A DNA stretch of 64,000 bases from Saccharopolyspora montiporae (lineage in GTDB: Bacteria; Actinomycetota; Actinomycetes; Mycobacteriales; Pseudonocardiaceae), in contig NZ_JADEYC010000009.1 in the NCBI RefSeq assembly GCF_015209505.1, positions 124,001-188,000 of the forward strand. Reading direction: 5' to 3'. Under the pieces are notes generated by a model that ran no database searches, was not told where the DNA came from, and was given only the letters and a program-made list of their open reading frames with translations. A program made the position numbers and the translations under genes. Shown one piece after another: positions 55,417 to 64,000 of this stretch (within the stretch, counting starts at the first letter, position 1; each line of letters opens with the position of its first letter).

Positions 55417-55435
55417 TGTGGCTACCGTCACAGCG
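55417..55435. promoter_or_regulatory. Crp-like box and MtrA-like motif upstream of rpfA
   Basis: TGTGGCTACCGTCACA (55417-55432) matches the TGTGA-N6-TCACA box of actinobacterial Crp/GlxR with one mismatch. GTCACAGCG (55427-55435), overlapping it, matches the MtrA motif recalled from mycobacterial rpf and dnaA promoters. GTTAC occurs before it and again near 55460. Confidence 0.5.
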
Positions 55436-55702
55436 GATGGGATTTTCGATCTGCTCAACGGTTACGTAGTGTCGCTCCTCGGTCGGCCCCGAACCGATCA
55501 GCAAGGAGCCGGGAGCCCGCAGCGCCGCACCCTGTCCGGCGGGCATCCCAACCCCGAAACCGAACACACCGGACAGGGACGAGGACCGCCGAGGGGCGCC
55601 CCGAAGCTCCCGGTGGCGGTCGGCTCCCCCGAGCCGATCGAGGCGGCACCGGATCCGAAACCGGACCCGGGCGGCACCTCGCAGGTGCGGCAGGAGAGAG
55701 AC
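55436..55702 (+). other. structured leader of rpfA
   Basis: GC-rich 267-base stretch with a perfect 10-base stem CCCTGTCCGG/CCGGACAGGG (55530-55539 with 55569-55578) and further hairpins, e.g. CGGCT/AGCCG near 55620 and CCGG-flanked repeats near 55655. rpf genes of other actinomycetes often have a c-di-AMP riboswitch here, but its consensus motifs are not visible to me, so no class is assigned. Confidence 0.4.
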
Positions 55703-56329
55703 ATGGCTCGCTATAAGGGCAAGCACCGCAAACCTTCCAGTACCGGCCGGTCCGCGGCCCGCGTGGCAGTCGCCGGCGCAGTGATCGCAGCCCCGATCGC
55801 GATCACCGCCCCGGTCGCCAGCGCTGCGGACTGGGACGCACTCGCCGAGTGCGAGAGCAGCGGCGACTGGAGCATCAACTCCGGCAACGGCTACTACGGC
55901 GGACTGCAGTTCTCCGAGTCGACCTGGTCCGCCTTCGGTGGCGACCAGTACGCCTCCAGCGCGCACGAGGCCAGCCGCGAGCAGCAGATTTCGGTCGCCG
56001 AGAAGGTGCTCGAAGCCCAGGGCTCGAACGCCTGGCCGGGCTGCAGCGCCAAGACCGATTGGGCCAGCGGCAGCACCAGCGTGAGTGCCGAAGGCTCCAC
56101 CGGAGCTTCCGGCCAGGAGAGCGCGCAGCAGGAGGACAGCTCCGCGCAGTCCGCACCGCAGGCGTCCGTCCAGGCCGAAGGCGGCGACTACACCGTCCAG
56201 AACGGCGACACGCTGAGCAAGATCGGTGAGAAGTTCGGCGTCGACTTCAACGACATCTTCGAGAGCAACAGCGGCGTCCTGGACAGCCCGGACAAGATCT
56301 TCCCGGGCCAGCAGCTGGAAATCCGCTGA
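55703..56329 (+). CDS. rpfA: resuscitation-promoting factor with LysM domain
   Basis: 208 residues. Signal peptide (residues 1-41, cut after ASA), then the Rpf lytic transglycosylase fold ADWDALAECESSGDWSINSG...YYGGLQFSESTWSAFGG with catalytic Glu51; a Ser/Ala/Gln/Glu-rich linker (about 115-155); and a C-terminal LysM peptidoglycan-binding domain (YTVQNGDTLSKIGEKFGV). Secreted; cleaves peptidoglycan to promote growth resumption. AGGAGAGAG immediately before the ATG. Its place inside the moa block matches mycobacterial rpfA. Confidence 0.96.
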   Translation: MARYKGKHRKPSSTGRSAARVAVAGAVIAAPIAITAPVASAADWDALAECESSGDWSINSGNGYYGGLQFSESTWSAFGGDQYASSAHEASREQQISVAEKVLEAQGSNAWPGCSAKTDWASGSTSVSAEGSTGASGQESAQQEDSSAQSAPQASVQAEGGDYTVQNGDTLSKIGEKFGVDFNDIFESNSGVLDSPDKIFPGQQLEIR

Positions 56330-56351
56330 CGCCGGACGCGAAACCCGGTGC

Positions 56352-56386
56352 GGCACGTGCCGTACTCCCCCGACACGGCACGTGCC
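56352..56386. repeat. two copies of a 10-base palindrome
   Basis: GGCACGTGCC at 56352-56361 and 56377-56386, 25 bases apart, between the rpfA stop and its terminator. Spacing of about two and a half helical turns. Confidence 0.6.
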
Positions 56387-56395
56387 CCACTGCCT

Positions 56396-56430
56396 GGGAC
56401 CCCACCGCACGCCCCCAGCGGTGGGGTCCC
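56396..56430 (+). terminator. rpfA terminator
   Basis: Perfect 13-base stem GGGACCCCACCGC/GCGGTGGGGTCCC with a nine-base loop, followed by a short pyrimidine run TCCCCTTTTC-like. Lies 67 bases after rpfA, and may also stop transcripts from the opposite strand. Confidence 0.85.
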
Positions 56431-56568
56431 TCCCCTTTCAGCTGCGCTTCCCGCGGACGCGGCTGCGCCGCTCGTGCGGCAACACCAACCCGGCATGCGG
56501 CCCCCGGCTCGAAAGGGCGGAATCCGACTCGAAAACCCGTGCCGCTGGCCGGGATCGGCATCGGGCGG

Positions 56569-57597
56569 TCAGGGGCAGTTGACCCATTCCTGGTCACCGT
56601 CGTCGAAGACCTGGCGCTTCCAGATCGGTAGGCGCCGCTTGACCTCGTCGACCAGTTCCGAGCACGCGGCGAACGCCTGCCCGCGGTGCTCGGCGGCCAC
56701 CGCGCAGCCCAGCGCGACGTCGCCGATCGCCAGCAGACCCACCCGGTGCGCGGTGGCCAGTCCGCGCACCCCGGGGAACGTTCCGGCGATGTCCTGCGCG
56801 ACCTGCGCGATCACCTCTCCGGCGCTGGGATGGCCGACGTACTCCAGTTCGCGGACACCGCGCCCGCCATCGTGATCGCGCACGACGCCGTCGAAGGTCA
56901 CCACGGCTCCCGCCGCGCGGTGCTCGACCAGCTCGGCCAGCTCCGGCACCGAAACCGGCTGCTCGGTCACCTCGGCGCGCAGCACGGCCGCATCGCCGTG
57001 GTGGTGACCGGGTTCCCTCCCGCCGCCGGAACTCTGATGACCACCGCCGCCGGAACCCGAACGGCTACCGTCGGCGGGCCCCGGGTGATCGTCACCGGAG
57101 CCCGGGTGGTCACCGCCGCGGAGCTGGTCGACCGCGTGCGCCAGCACGCCGTCCAGCACCTCCAGGCCATCGCGCACCCCGCCGGTCGACCCGGGCAGGT
57201 TCACCACCAGCGTCGTGCCGGCGACCCCGGCCAGCCCGCGGGACAGCACCGCCGTCGGCACCTGCGGCAGCCCCGCGGTACGGATCGCCTCGGCCAGGCC
57301 GGGGATCGGGTGGTCCAGCACCTGGGCGGTCACATCCGGCGTGCGGTCGGTGGGGTTGATCCCGGTGCCCCCGGTGGTGATCACCACGTCCGCGCCCTCG
57401 GCGACGGCCTCGCGCAGCAGCTCGCCCACCGGTGCGCCGTCCGGGACCACCGCCGGGTCCGGGGTGTCGTAACCGCGGGCACGCAACCATTCGGCGATCA
57501 CCGGACCGGTGCGGTCGGCGTAGACCCCGGCCGCGGCGCGATTCGACGCGGCGATCACCCGAGCTGTCCCGGTCACAGCTGCCTCCTCGGCGGTCAC
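56569..57597 (-). CDS. Mog/MoaB-MoaE fusion protein
   Basis: 342 residues. Residues about 12-165 are a MogA/MoaB molybdopterin adenylyltransferase domain (VIAASNRAAAGVYADRTGPVI, VITTGGTGINPTDRTPDVTAQ, NLPGSTGGVRDGLEVL). Residues about 166-210 are a Gly/Ser/His-rich linker with several His. Residues about 211-342 are the MoaE catalytic subunit of molybdopterin synthase (AGAVVTFDGVVRDHDGGRGVRELEY, VAAEHRGQAFAACSELVDEVKRRLPIWKRQ with the catalytic lysines). Two consecutive late steps are joined in one chain, while mycobacteria encode moaE2 and mog separately. The GTG at 57597 overlaps the moaC stop (GTGA). Confidence 0.92.
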   Translation of the reverse strand: MTAEEAAVTGTARVIAASNRAAAGVYADRTGPVIAEWLRARGYDTPDPAVVPDGAPVGELLREAVAEGADVVITTGGTGINPTDRTPDVTAQVLDHPIPGLAEAIRTAGLPQVPTAVLSRGLAGVAGTTLVVNLPGSTGGVRDGLEVLDGVLAHAVDQLRGGDHPGSGDDHPGPADGSRSGSGGGGHQSSGGGREPGHHHGDAAVLRAEVTEQPVSVPELAELVEHRAAGAVVTFDGVVRDHDGGRGVRELEYVGHPSAGEVIAQVAQDIAGTFPGVRGLATAHRVGLLAIGDVALGCAVAAEHRGQAFAACSELVDEVKRRLPIWKRQVFDDGDQEWVNCP

Positions 57598-58076
57598 GAT
57601 GACTCGCGCGTCCAGGTCCCGGTCTTGCCGCCTTCCTTGCGGTGCACGCAGACCTCGTCGAGCACCGCCGCGGGATCGACCGCCTTGACCATGTCGTGCA
57701 GCGCCAGCCCGGCCCCGGTGACCGCGGTCAGCGCCTCCATCTCCACGCCGGTGCGGTCGGTGGTGCGCACGGTGGCGGTGATCCGCACCTCGTCGACGCC
57801 CGGATCCAGCTGCACCTGCGCGCTGGACAGGGCGATCGGGTGGCACAGCGGGATCAGGTCGGGAGTGCGCTTGGCCGCCATGATCCCGGCGATCCGCGCG
57901 GTGGCCAGGGCATCGCCCTTGGGCAGCCCGTCGCGCCGCAGCAGGTCGACGACCTCGGCCGAGGTGCGCAGCACGCCACCCGCGACCGCGGTCCGGGCCG
58001 TGGCGTCCTTGTCCGAGACATCGACCATGCGCGCGGCACCGGTGGAATCGACGTGCGTGAGCTCGTCCTGCGCCAT
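57594..58076 (-). CDS. moaC: cyclic pyranopterin monophosphate synthase MoaC
   Basis: 160 residues. Second enzyme of molybdopterin synthesis, acting on the MoaA product. Seen: THVDSTGAARMVDVSDK, AKRTPDLIPLCHPIALSS, TDRTGVEMEALTAVTGAGLALHDMVKAVD with the catalytic Lys, and HRKEGGKTGTW. First gene of a two-gene unit with the Mog-MoaE fusion. Confidence 0.96.
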   Translation of the reverse strand: MAQDELTHVDSTGAARMVDVSDKDATARTAVAGGVLRTSAEVVDLLRRDGLPKGDALATARIAGIMAAKRTPDLIPLCHPIALSSAQVQLDPGVDEVRITATVRTTDRTGVEMEALTAVTGAGLALHDMVKAVDPAAVLDEVCVHRKEGGKTGTWTRESS

Positions 58077-58136
58077 ACCCCGAGCTTAGTCCTTCACGCG
58101 GCCGGCGGACCGCGCACCTCGGCGGCCGCGCAGTCC

Positions 58137-59591
<1,455 letters not shown>

Positions 59592-59809
59592 GACAAACCC
59601 CTGAGGAGCGAGAACGGCTGCGTGCTGGGTGGCGCGGTCCGGCGGTCACGCGCGTGCGCGCACCGCCGGATCGGCTCGACCACCCGGCGCGCAAGGCCAT
59701 CCGGCCCACCAAGCGATCGAAACTTCACCCGTCACGAAAAAGCTTAGAACTTTTCCGGGAGCGGTCCGCGACCGGTCCGGTTACCGGTCGGTTTCGATCG
59801 CCGGGGCGA

Positions 59810-59995
59810 TCACTTGTTGATCTCGGTGACCGGGTGCTCGTACGGGACGGTTTCCGCGGACATCGGGAACGCCAGCTCGCCGAACGGGGACAGCGCGCCC
59901 TGCTTGTCGGACACGAACTCGCTCACCGCATCCTTCGGATCCGGCAGCTTGGGCCAACTCGGGTCGATGCGCTCGTGCTTGCTCTTGCCGGCCAC
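59810..59995 (-). CDS. small conserved protein of the moaC-helicase interval
   Basis: 61 residues, polar, no cysteine or membrane segment: MAGKSKHERIDPSWPKLP then a central FVSDKQGALSPFGELAFP segment. An ATG with GGAGGATGACGT in front. Mycobacteria carry a small gene (Rv0863) at the equivalent place between moaC2 and Rv0862c; I cannot confirm homology by eye. Function unknown. Confidence 0.65.
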   Translation of the reverse strand: MAGKSKHERIDPSWPKLPDPKDAVSEFVSDKQGALSPFGELAFPMSAETVPYEHPVTEINK

Positions 59996-60203
59996 GTCAT
60001 CCTCCTGGGCAATCCGGCGACGTTACTGCGTCCAGTTTGCCGGACCGCGCGCAGCACGCGGGCCCAGGGGCGCGCGCCGCAGGCGGTGTACGCGACGGAT
60101 CTCACACGGCGATCCGCGCAGTGACCGGACGAACACCTCCGGCGAGCACCTCGTCGCGGCGCTCCGCGGCATCGCGCCGCGACGGCTCGGTATCGTTGCG
60201 GGG

Positions 60204-62453
60204 ATGGCTGACTTGGCGGACTGGCTGCGGGGCCGCAGCGACGAACAGCTGGTCGCACTGCTGCGCGCCCGGCCGGATCTCGCCACCCCGTCCCCGGCGG
60301 ACACCGCGGTGCTGGCCACCCGGGCGGCGGTGCGCTCCTCGGTGGCGCGGGCGTGCGAGGACCTGGACTCGTTCGCGCTGTCCGCGCTGGAAGCGCTGGT
60401 GTTGCTGGACGCGGACACCGCGCCCGTCGCACCGGCCGACGCGGCCGACCTGCTCGGCGAGGACGTCACCGAACCGCAGCTGCGGCGGACAATCGACGAG
60501 TTGCGCGCGCTGGCCCTGGTCTGGGGCGAGGAGGAGCTGCGCATCCCGCAGACCGCCCGCGAGGTGCTGCCCTCCTTCCCCGCCGGGCTCGGCAGGCCCG
60601 CGGCCGAGCTCACCTCGGACGGTGCCCGCGCCGCGCTGGACGCGATGGACGAAGCCGAGCGCGAGCTGGTCGGCAAGCTGGCGGGCGACTCCCCGTTGGG
60701 CCGCACCAAGGACGCGGGCAAGCAGGTTCCGCTGGACGAGGCGCAGAACCCCGTGCAGCGGCTGCTCGCCCGAGGACTGCTGCTGCGGCACGACGCGGAG
60801 AACGTGGAACTGCCCCGGCAGCTGGCTCTGGCGGTGCGCGGTGACCGGCCGATGGGCGAGATCGAGGCGCTGGAACCGGTTCCGGAGGTGGTCGAGCGCG
60901 GCCGGGACGTGGTGGACGAGACCGCCGCCGGTGCGGTGCTGGAACTGCTGCGGCACGTGGAAGGCCTGCTGCACGACTGGGGCGAGGACCCGCCGGATGT
61001 GCTGCGCTCCGGCGGTGTCGGGGTGCGCGACCTGCGCCGCACCGCGAAAACCGTTGACGTGGACGAGAACCGGCTGGCGCTGCTCGTGGAGCTGGCCGCC
61101 GGGGCGAACCTGATCGCCAACAGCGAGGGCGCCGCACCGCGCTGGGTACCCACCTACCGGTCGGACAACTGGCTGTCCGCGCCGCCGGAGCAGCGCTGGG
61201 CGCTGCTCGCGCAGACCTGGCTGGACCTGCCGCGGCTGCCCGGGCTGGTCGGCGCGCGGGACGAGAAGGACCGGCTGATCGGGCCGCTGTCCGAGGAGCT
61301 GCGCCGGCCGGTGGCGCCGCAGGACCGCAGGCGAGTGCTGGACTACCTCGACGAGCTGCCCGGCGGCTGCGGTGTACCGCCGAGCTCGGTGCGCCGCGTG
61401 CTCACTTGGCGCACCCCGCGGCGTGGCGGGCGGGTGCGCGACGACCAGATCCGCTGGGCGCTGGGCGAAGCCACCGCGCTGGGGATCGTGGCGCTGGACG
61501 CGTTGACCGGCGCGGGCCGGGCGCTGCTGTCCGACGGGTCCGCCGAAGCCGCCCGAGCACTGGGCGCGGCACTACCGGAGCCGCTGGACCACGTGCTGGT
61601 GCAGGCGGATCTCACCGTGGTCGCACCGGGCCGGCTGGAACCGGACCTGGCCGCGGAGCTGAAACTGGTCGCCGACGTCGAATCCGCGGGCAGCGCAACG
61701 GTGTACCGGGTCAGCGAGGCCAGCGTGCGCCGCGCGCTGGACGCCGGGTACTCCGCCGACGACCTGCACGCGCTGTTCCGCGACCGCTCGCGCACCCCGG
61801 TGCCGCAGTCGCTGACCTACCTCGTCGACGACGTGTCCCGCAAGCACGGCAGGCTGCGCGCCGGGACGGCTGCGGCCTTCTTGCGCTGCGACGATCCCGT
61901 GCTGCTCAGCGAAGTCCTGGCCAAACCGGGCACCGAGGACCTGCAGCTTCGGCGCATCGCACCGACCGTGCTGGTCAGCCAGCTCCCGCTCGCCGACGTG
62001 GTGGACGGGCTGCGCGAGGCCGGGTTCACCCCCGTCGCGGAAGGACCGGACGGCAACGTGCTCGACCTGCGCACCAGCGGCCACCGGGTGCGCGGCGGCA
62101 ACCGCACGACGCGGGCACCGGTGCAGCACCTGCCCGGGCCGGAGCAGCTAGCGGAACTGGTGACCCAGCTGCGCGCCGGAGACCGGGCGGGCACCGCGCG
62201 GCGCGGCAGCACCGTCACCCCGGAACGCGGCAGGCCGAGCGCGGAGGCCACGCTGCGCCTGCTGCGCGACGCCGCGACCCAGGAACGCGACGTGTGGCTG
62301 GGATTCGTGGACACGCACGGGGTGCGCAGCCAGCGCGTGGTGCGCCCGGTGACCGTGGGCGGCGGCATCCTGCGCGGGCGGGACGCGGACAACGGGGAAT
62401 CGGGCGACTTCCCGCTGCACCGGATCACCTCGGTCGCGCTGATCGAGGACTGA
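60204..62453 (+). CDS. helicase-associated protein (XPB-like N-terminal family, Rv0862c type)
   Basis: 749 residues. Family of large actinobacterial proteins annotated as helicase C-terminal/XPB-Ssl2-like domain proteins, normally next to an XPB-type helicase. Visible: an N-terminal helical region (MADLADWLRGRSDEQLVALL), winged-helix-like repeats (PVAPADAADLLGEDVTEPQLRRTIDELRALALV), a middle with LDHVLVQADLTVVAPGRLEPDLAAEL, and a C-terminal WYL-like beta domain (VWLGFVDTHGVRSQRVVRPV). No helicase motifs I-VI are present. ATG seven bases after TATCGT (60191-60196), i.e. leaderless. The XPB helicase gene is not found to its right in this window. Confidence 0.82.
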   Translation: MADLADWLRGRSDEQLVALLRARPDLATPSPADTAVLATRAAVRSSVARACEDLDSFALSALEALVLLDADTAPVAPADAADLLGEDVTEPQLRRTIDELRALALVWGEEELRIPQTAREVLPSFPAGLGRPAAELTSDGARAALDAMDEAERELVGKLAGDSPLGRTKDAGKQVPLDEAQNPVQRLLARGLLLRHDAENVELPRQLALAVRGDRPMGEIEALEPVPEVVERGRDVVDETAAGAVLELLRHVEGLLHDWGEDPPDVLRSGGVGVRDLRRTAKTVDVDENRLALLVELAAGANLIANSEGAAPRWVPTYRSDNWLSAPPEQRWALLAQTWLDLPRLPGLVGARDEKDRLIGPLSEELRRPVAPQDRRRVLDYLDELPGGCGVPPSSVRRVLTWRTPRRGGRVRDDQIRWALGEATALGIVALDALTGAGRALLSDGSAEAARALGAALPEPLDHVLVQADLTVVAPGRLEPDLAAELKLVADVESAGSATVYRVSEASVRRALDAGYSADDLHALFRDRSRTPVPQSLTYLVDDVSRKHGRLRAGTAAAFLRCDDPVLLSEVLAKPGTEDLQLRRIAPTVLVSQLPLADVVDGLREAGFTPVAEGPDGNVLDLRTSGHRVRGGNRTTRAPVQHLPGPEQLAELVTQLRAGDRAGTARRGSTVTPERGRPSAEATLRLLRDAATQERDVWLGFVDTHGVRSQRVVRPVTVGGGILRGRDADNGESGDFPLHRITSVALIED

Positions 62454-62494
62454 TCGCGCGGGAAACCGCCTGCGGTGCGCGGCTTCCGCGCGGC

Positions 62495-63097
62495 TCAGTG
62501 GCCGACGGTGGCCATCCGCTGCCGCATGGCGTGCTCGACCAGGGTGATCAGCGCCTTCTTCGTCGACTCCCGGTTGCGGGCGTCGCAGCCGATCATCGGC
62601 ACCGACTCGGAAATGGTCAGCGCCTCGCGCACGTCCTCCATGCGGTGGTGCATCACGCCGTCGAACGTGTTCACCGCCACGATGTAGGGCAGCTCCCGGT
62701 CGTCGAAGAAGTCGATCGAGGCGAACGCGTCGGCGAGCCGGCGCGTGTCGACCAGCACCACGGCACCGATCGCACCGCGCACCAGGTCGTCCCACATGAA
62801 CCAGAACCGGTGCTGGCCCGGTGTTCCGAACAAGTACAGGATCAGGTCCGAGTCCAGCGATACCCGGCCGAAGTCCATCGCCACCGTGGTGGTGACCTTG
62901 CCCGGCGTCGAACTGAGGTCGTCGACCCCGACGCTGGCCTCGGTCATCACCGCTTCGGTGGTCAACGGAACGATTTCGGACACCGATCCGACGAATGTCG
63001 TCTTCCCGACCCCGAAGCCACCGGCGACCACGATCTTCGTCGAGGTCTTCTGCTGGTCGCCCGTCGTCGATCGGGGGTCAGAGCCTGCGAAGCCCAC
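62495..63097 (-). CDS. conservon GTPase (CvnD-like)
   Basis: 200 residues. Ras-like small GTPase of the MglA/conservon type: P-loop VVAGGFGVGKTTFVG, switch region with TTVAMDFGRV, G3 LFGTPGQHRFWFMWDDL (Gly-Thr-Pro-Gly instead of DxxG) and a degenerate G4 VNTFDG. GTG start 63097 overlaps the DUF742 gene by 20 bases. In Streptomyces conservons it acts with the roadblock and DUF742 proteins beneath a membrane histidine kinase. It is the last visible gene of the set. Confidence 0.9.
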   Translation of the reverse strand: MGFAGSDPRSTTGDQQKTSTKIVVAGGFGVGKTTFVGSVSEIVPLTTEAVMTEASVGVDDLSSTPGKVTTTVAMDFGRVSLDSDLILYLFGTPGQHRFWFMWDDLVRGAIGAVVLVDTRRLADAFASIDFFDDRELPYIVAVNTFDGVMHHRMEDVREALTISESVPMIGCDARNRESTKKALITLVEHAMRQRMATVGH

Positions 63098-63812
63098 TGA
63101 GCACCCTTTCCAAGAACTCCATGGACGGCCGATCACCGACGACCATGCCACTGTCGTGAATCAGGACCAGGCCGTCACCGGCCATATCGCCGATGAGCAC
63201 CCGAACCACGCCCAGCGGGAGCCGGAGGTGGGCCGCCACCTCCGCCACCGAGCGGGCTTCCAAGCACAGCTCGGAGATCGAGCGGTGCTCCTGCCTGGCC
63301 TGCGTCGCCTGAGTGCGTCCGCGTTCGCTGGTCGTGACCAGCGTTTCGATAGCAAGATCATAATCGGTCCGCGTCCGGCCCCGCGTTCGGGCGTAGGGCC
63401 GCACGAGCGAACCGCTGTCGTAGCCCTCCGGCGCTTCCTCCTCCTCGCCGCCCGGAATCGCCGGCATGGAGCCGGAAATCGACGGCATGGACTGCGAAAT
63501 CGCCGACATGGGCTGAGAAATCGAGGGCATCGACACCGACGGCGGCCCGGAACCGCTGTCCTGCCGGGATCGCTGCTGCTCGCCGGGGTCCTCGGCGGCC
63601 GCCTCGTAGTACCCCGAACCGAACAGGTCCGCGCCGGGGCCGCCGAACAGCGCGCGGTCGTAACCGCCGTCGGACCCGCCCGACGGGTCCTGGGCGCGGC
63701 CGCCCGCGGAATCGGCACCGGCGAAGTCGTCCTGCCAGGAATCGGCGCCGAGCCGCTTGTTGTAGAGGCGGAACAGATCACCGTCCCATTCGGACCCCGA
63801 ACCGGTGCTCAT
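63078..63812 (-). CDS. DUF742 protein (CvnC-like) with repetitive N-terminal region
   Basis: 244 residues. The C-terminal 120 residues are the DUF742 winged-helix domain (LVRPYARTRGRTRTDYDLAIETLV, ISELCLEARSVAEVAAHLRLPLGVVRVLIGDM, MEFLERVLSGLRRL). The N-terminal 125 residues are low-complexity: Gly/Ser/Asp-rich, then about five units of S-M-P/S-x-I-S-x (residues 93-118), then an acidic run GGEEEEAPE. Members are usually about 120-130 residues, so this copy is extended. Partner of the GTPase. Confidence 0.88.
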   Translation of the reverse strand: MSTGSGSEWDGDLFRLYNKRLGADSWQDDFAGADSAGGRAQDPSGGSDGGYDRALFGGPGADLFGSGYYEAAAEDPGEQQRSRQDSGSGPPSVSMPSISQPMSAISQSMPSISGSMPAIPGGEEEEAPEGYDSGSLVRPYARTRGRTRTDYDLAIETLVTTSERGRTQATQARQEHRSISELCLEARSVAEVAAHLRLPLGVVRVLIGDMAGDGLVLIHDSGMVVGDRPSMEFLERVLSGLRRL

Positions 63813-63844
63813 CGCGCGCTCTCCTCAGCTCTGCCCATCTGCGG

Positions 63845-64000
63845 TCACCGGCGGACCGAACCCTGCAGTTGAGCGCGCAGTTCCGGGGTCAGCTGCCTGC
63901 CGACCCGCTCCACGAGCAACGTCATCTCGTAGGCCACCAGACCGATGTCCGCATTCGGCGCGGCCAGCACCGCCAGGCAGGACCCGTCGCTGATCGCCAT
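63845..64000 (-). CDS. roadblock/LC7 protein (CvnB-like), 3' part
   Basis: Only the last 51 residues are in the window; the frame enters from the right edge and stops at a TGA 32 bases before the DUF742 gene. Seen: [31 protein letters not shown] and [11 protein letters not shown], the usual end of conservon roadblock proteins. The set should continue rightwards with the sensor kinase (CvnA). Confidence 0.85.
   Translation of the reverse strand: MAISDGSCLAVLAAPNADIGLVAYEMTLLVERVGRQLTPELRAQLQGSVRR

Noticed and set aside
55436..55702. c-di-AMP (ydaO) riboswitch before rpfA
   Set aside because: Expected by analogy, and CACCTCGCAGG near the end is reminiscent, but the other consensus elements are not visible; kept only as a structured leader.

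Overview
The window is very GC-rich, uses many GTG starts and is densely coding on both strands. Its gene content is that of an actinomycete. A conservon-type roadblock/DUF742/GTPase set, SepH, RpfA with a LysM domain, DUF2530, DUF2537, DUF2771 and DUF3027 proteins, and a moa-rpfA block arranged as in mycobacteria point to Mycobacteriales in the wide sense. Pseudonocardiaceae (a Saccharopolyspora-like organism) is my best guess. The species is inferred, not shown. Almost everything looks chromosomal core; I see no IS, prophage, CRISPR array or RNA operon.

Layout. 1-4.3 kb: the end of an unknown gene, then a compact cassette of two tiny helical proteins, a soluble FtsK/SpoIIIE-type multi-module ATPase and a coiled-coil protein; this is the least understood part. 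4.4-15.8 kb: acetyltransferase, GlpD-like oxidoreductase behind a leaderless 28-codon ORF, citrate synthase, sugar kinase with TetR regulator, acyl-CoA dehydrogenase, aldose epimerase, two transporters and PdxH. 16.1-20.7 kb: a urease operon ureABCFGD without ureE. 21-26.3 kb: second citrate synthase, SerC, SepH, DUF2537 and a SPOUT RNA methylase. 26.5-30.4 kb: a Bcr/CflA-type exporter, an aldo/keto reductase and a GCS2-type ligase. 30.4-34.6 kb: a cobalamin-riboswitch-controlled BtuFCD importer back to back with an Fe-type superoxide dismutase, followed by an intergenic region carrying two strong hairpins, three DnaA boxes and a DtxR/IdeR iron box. 34.6-49.5 kb: transporters, a MarR regulator, a sacsin-like ATPase coupled to DUF3027, lipoproteins, a cold-shock protein, an R2-like ligand-binding oxidase, an acyl-CoA synthetase and small enzymes. 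49.6-58.1 kb: molybdenum block, with a translationally coupled operon regulator-modA-modB-modC-HAD phosphatase diverging from moaA-moaD; then rpfA, and opposite it moaC and a Mog-MoaE fusion. 58.1-62.5 kb: malic enzyme, a small conserved protein and a helicase-associated protein. 62.5 kb to the end: the start of a conservon read from the right edge.

Metal control is the unifying theme of the middle. A cobalamin riboswitch, a Nur-like nickel box in front of the dismutase, and an iron box behind it lie within 1.4 kb, while urease (Ni) and molybdate uptake plus cofactor synthesis (Mo) are elsewhere in the window. A second theme is leaderless expression: at ten or more genes a TANNNT-like -10 hexamer sits 6-7 bases before the start codon, which I used to choose starts.
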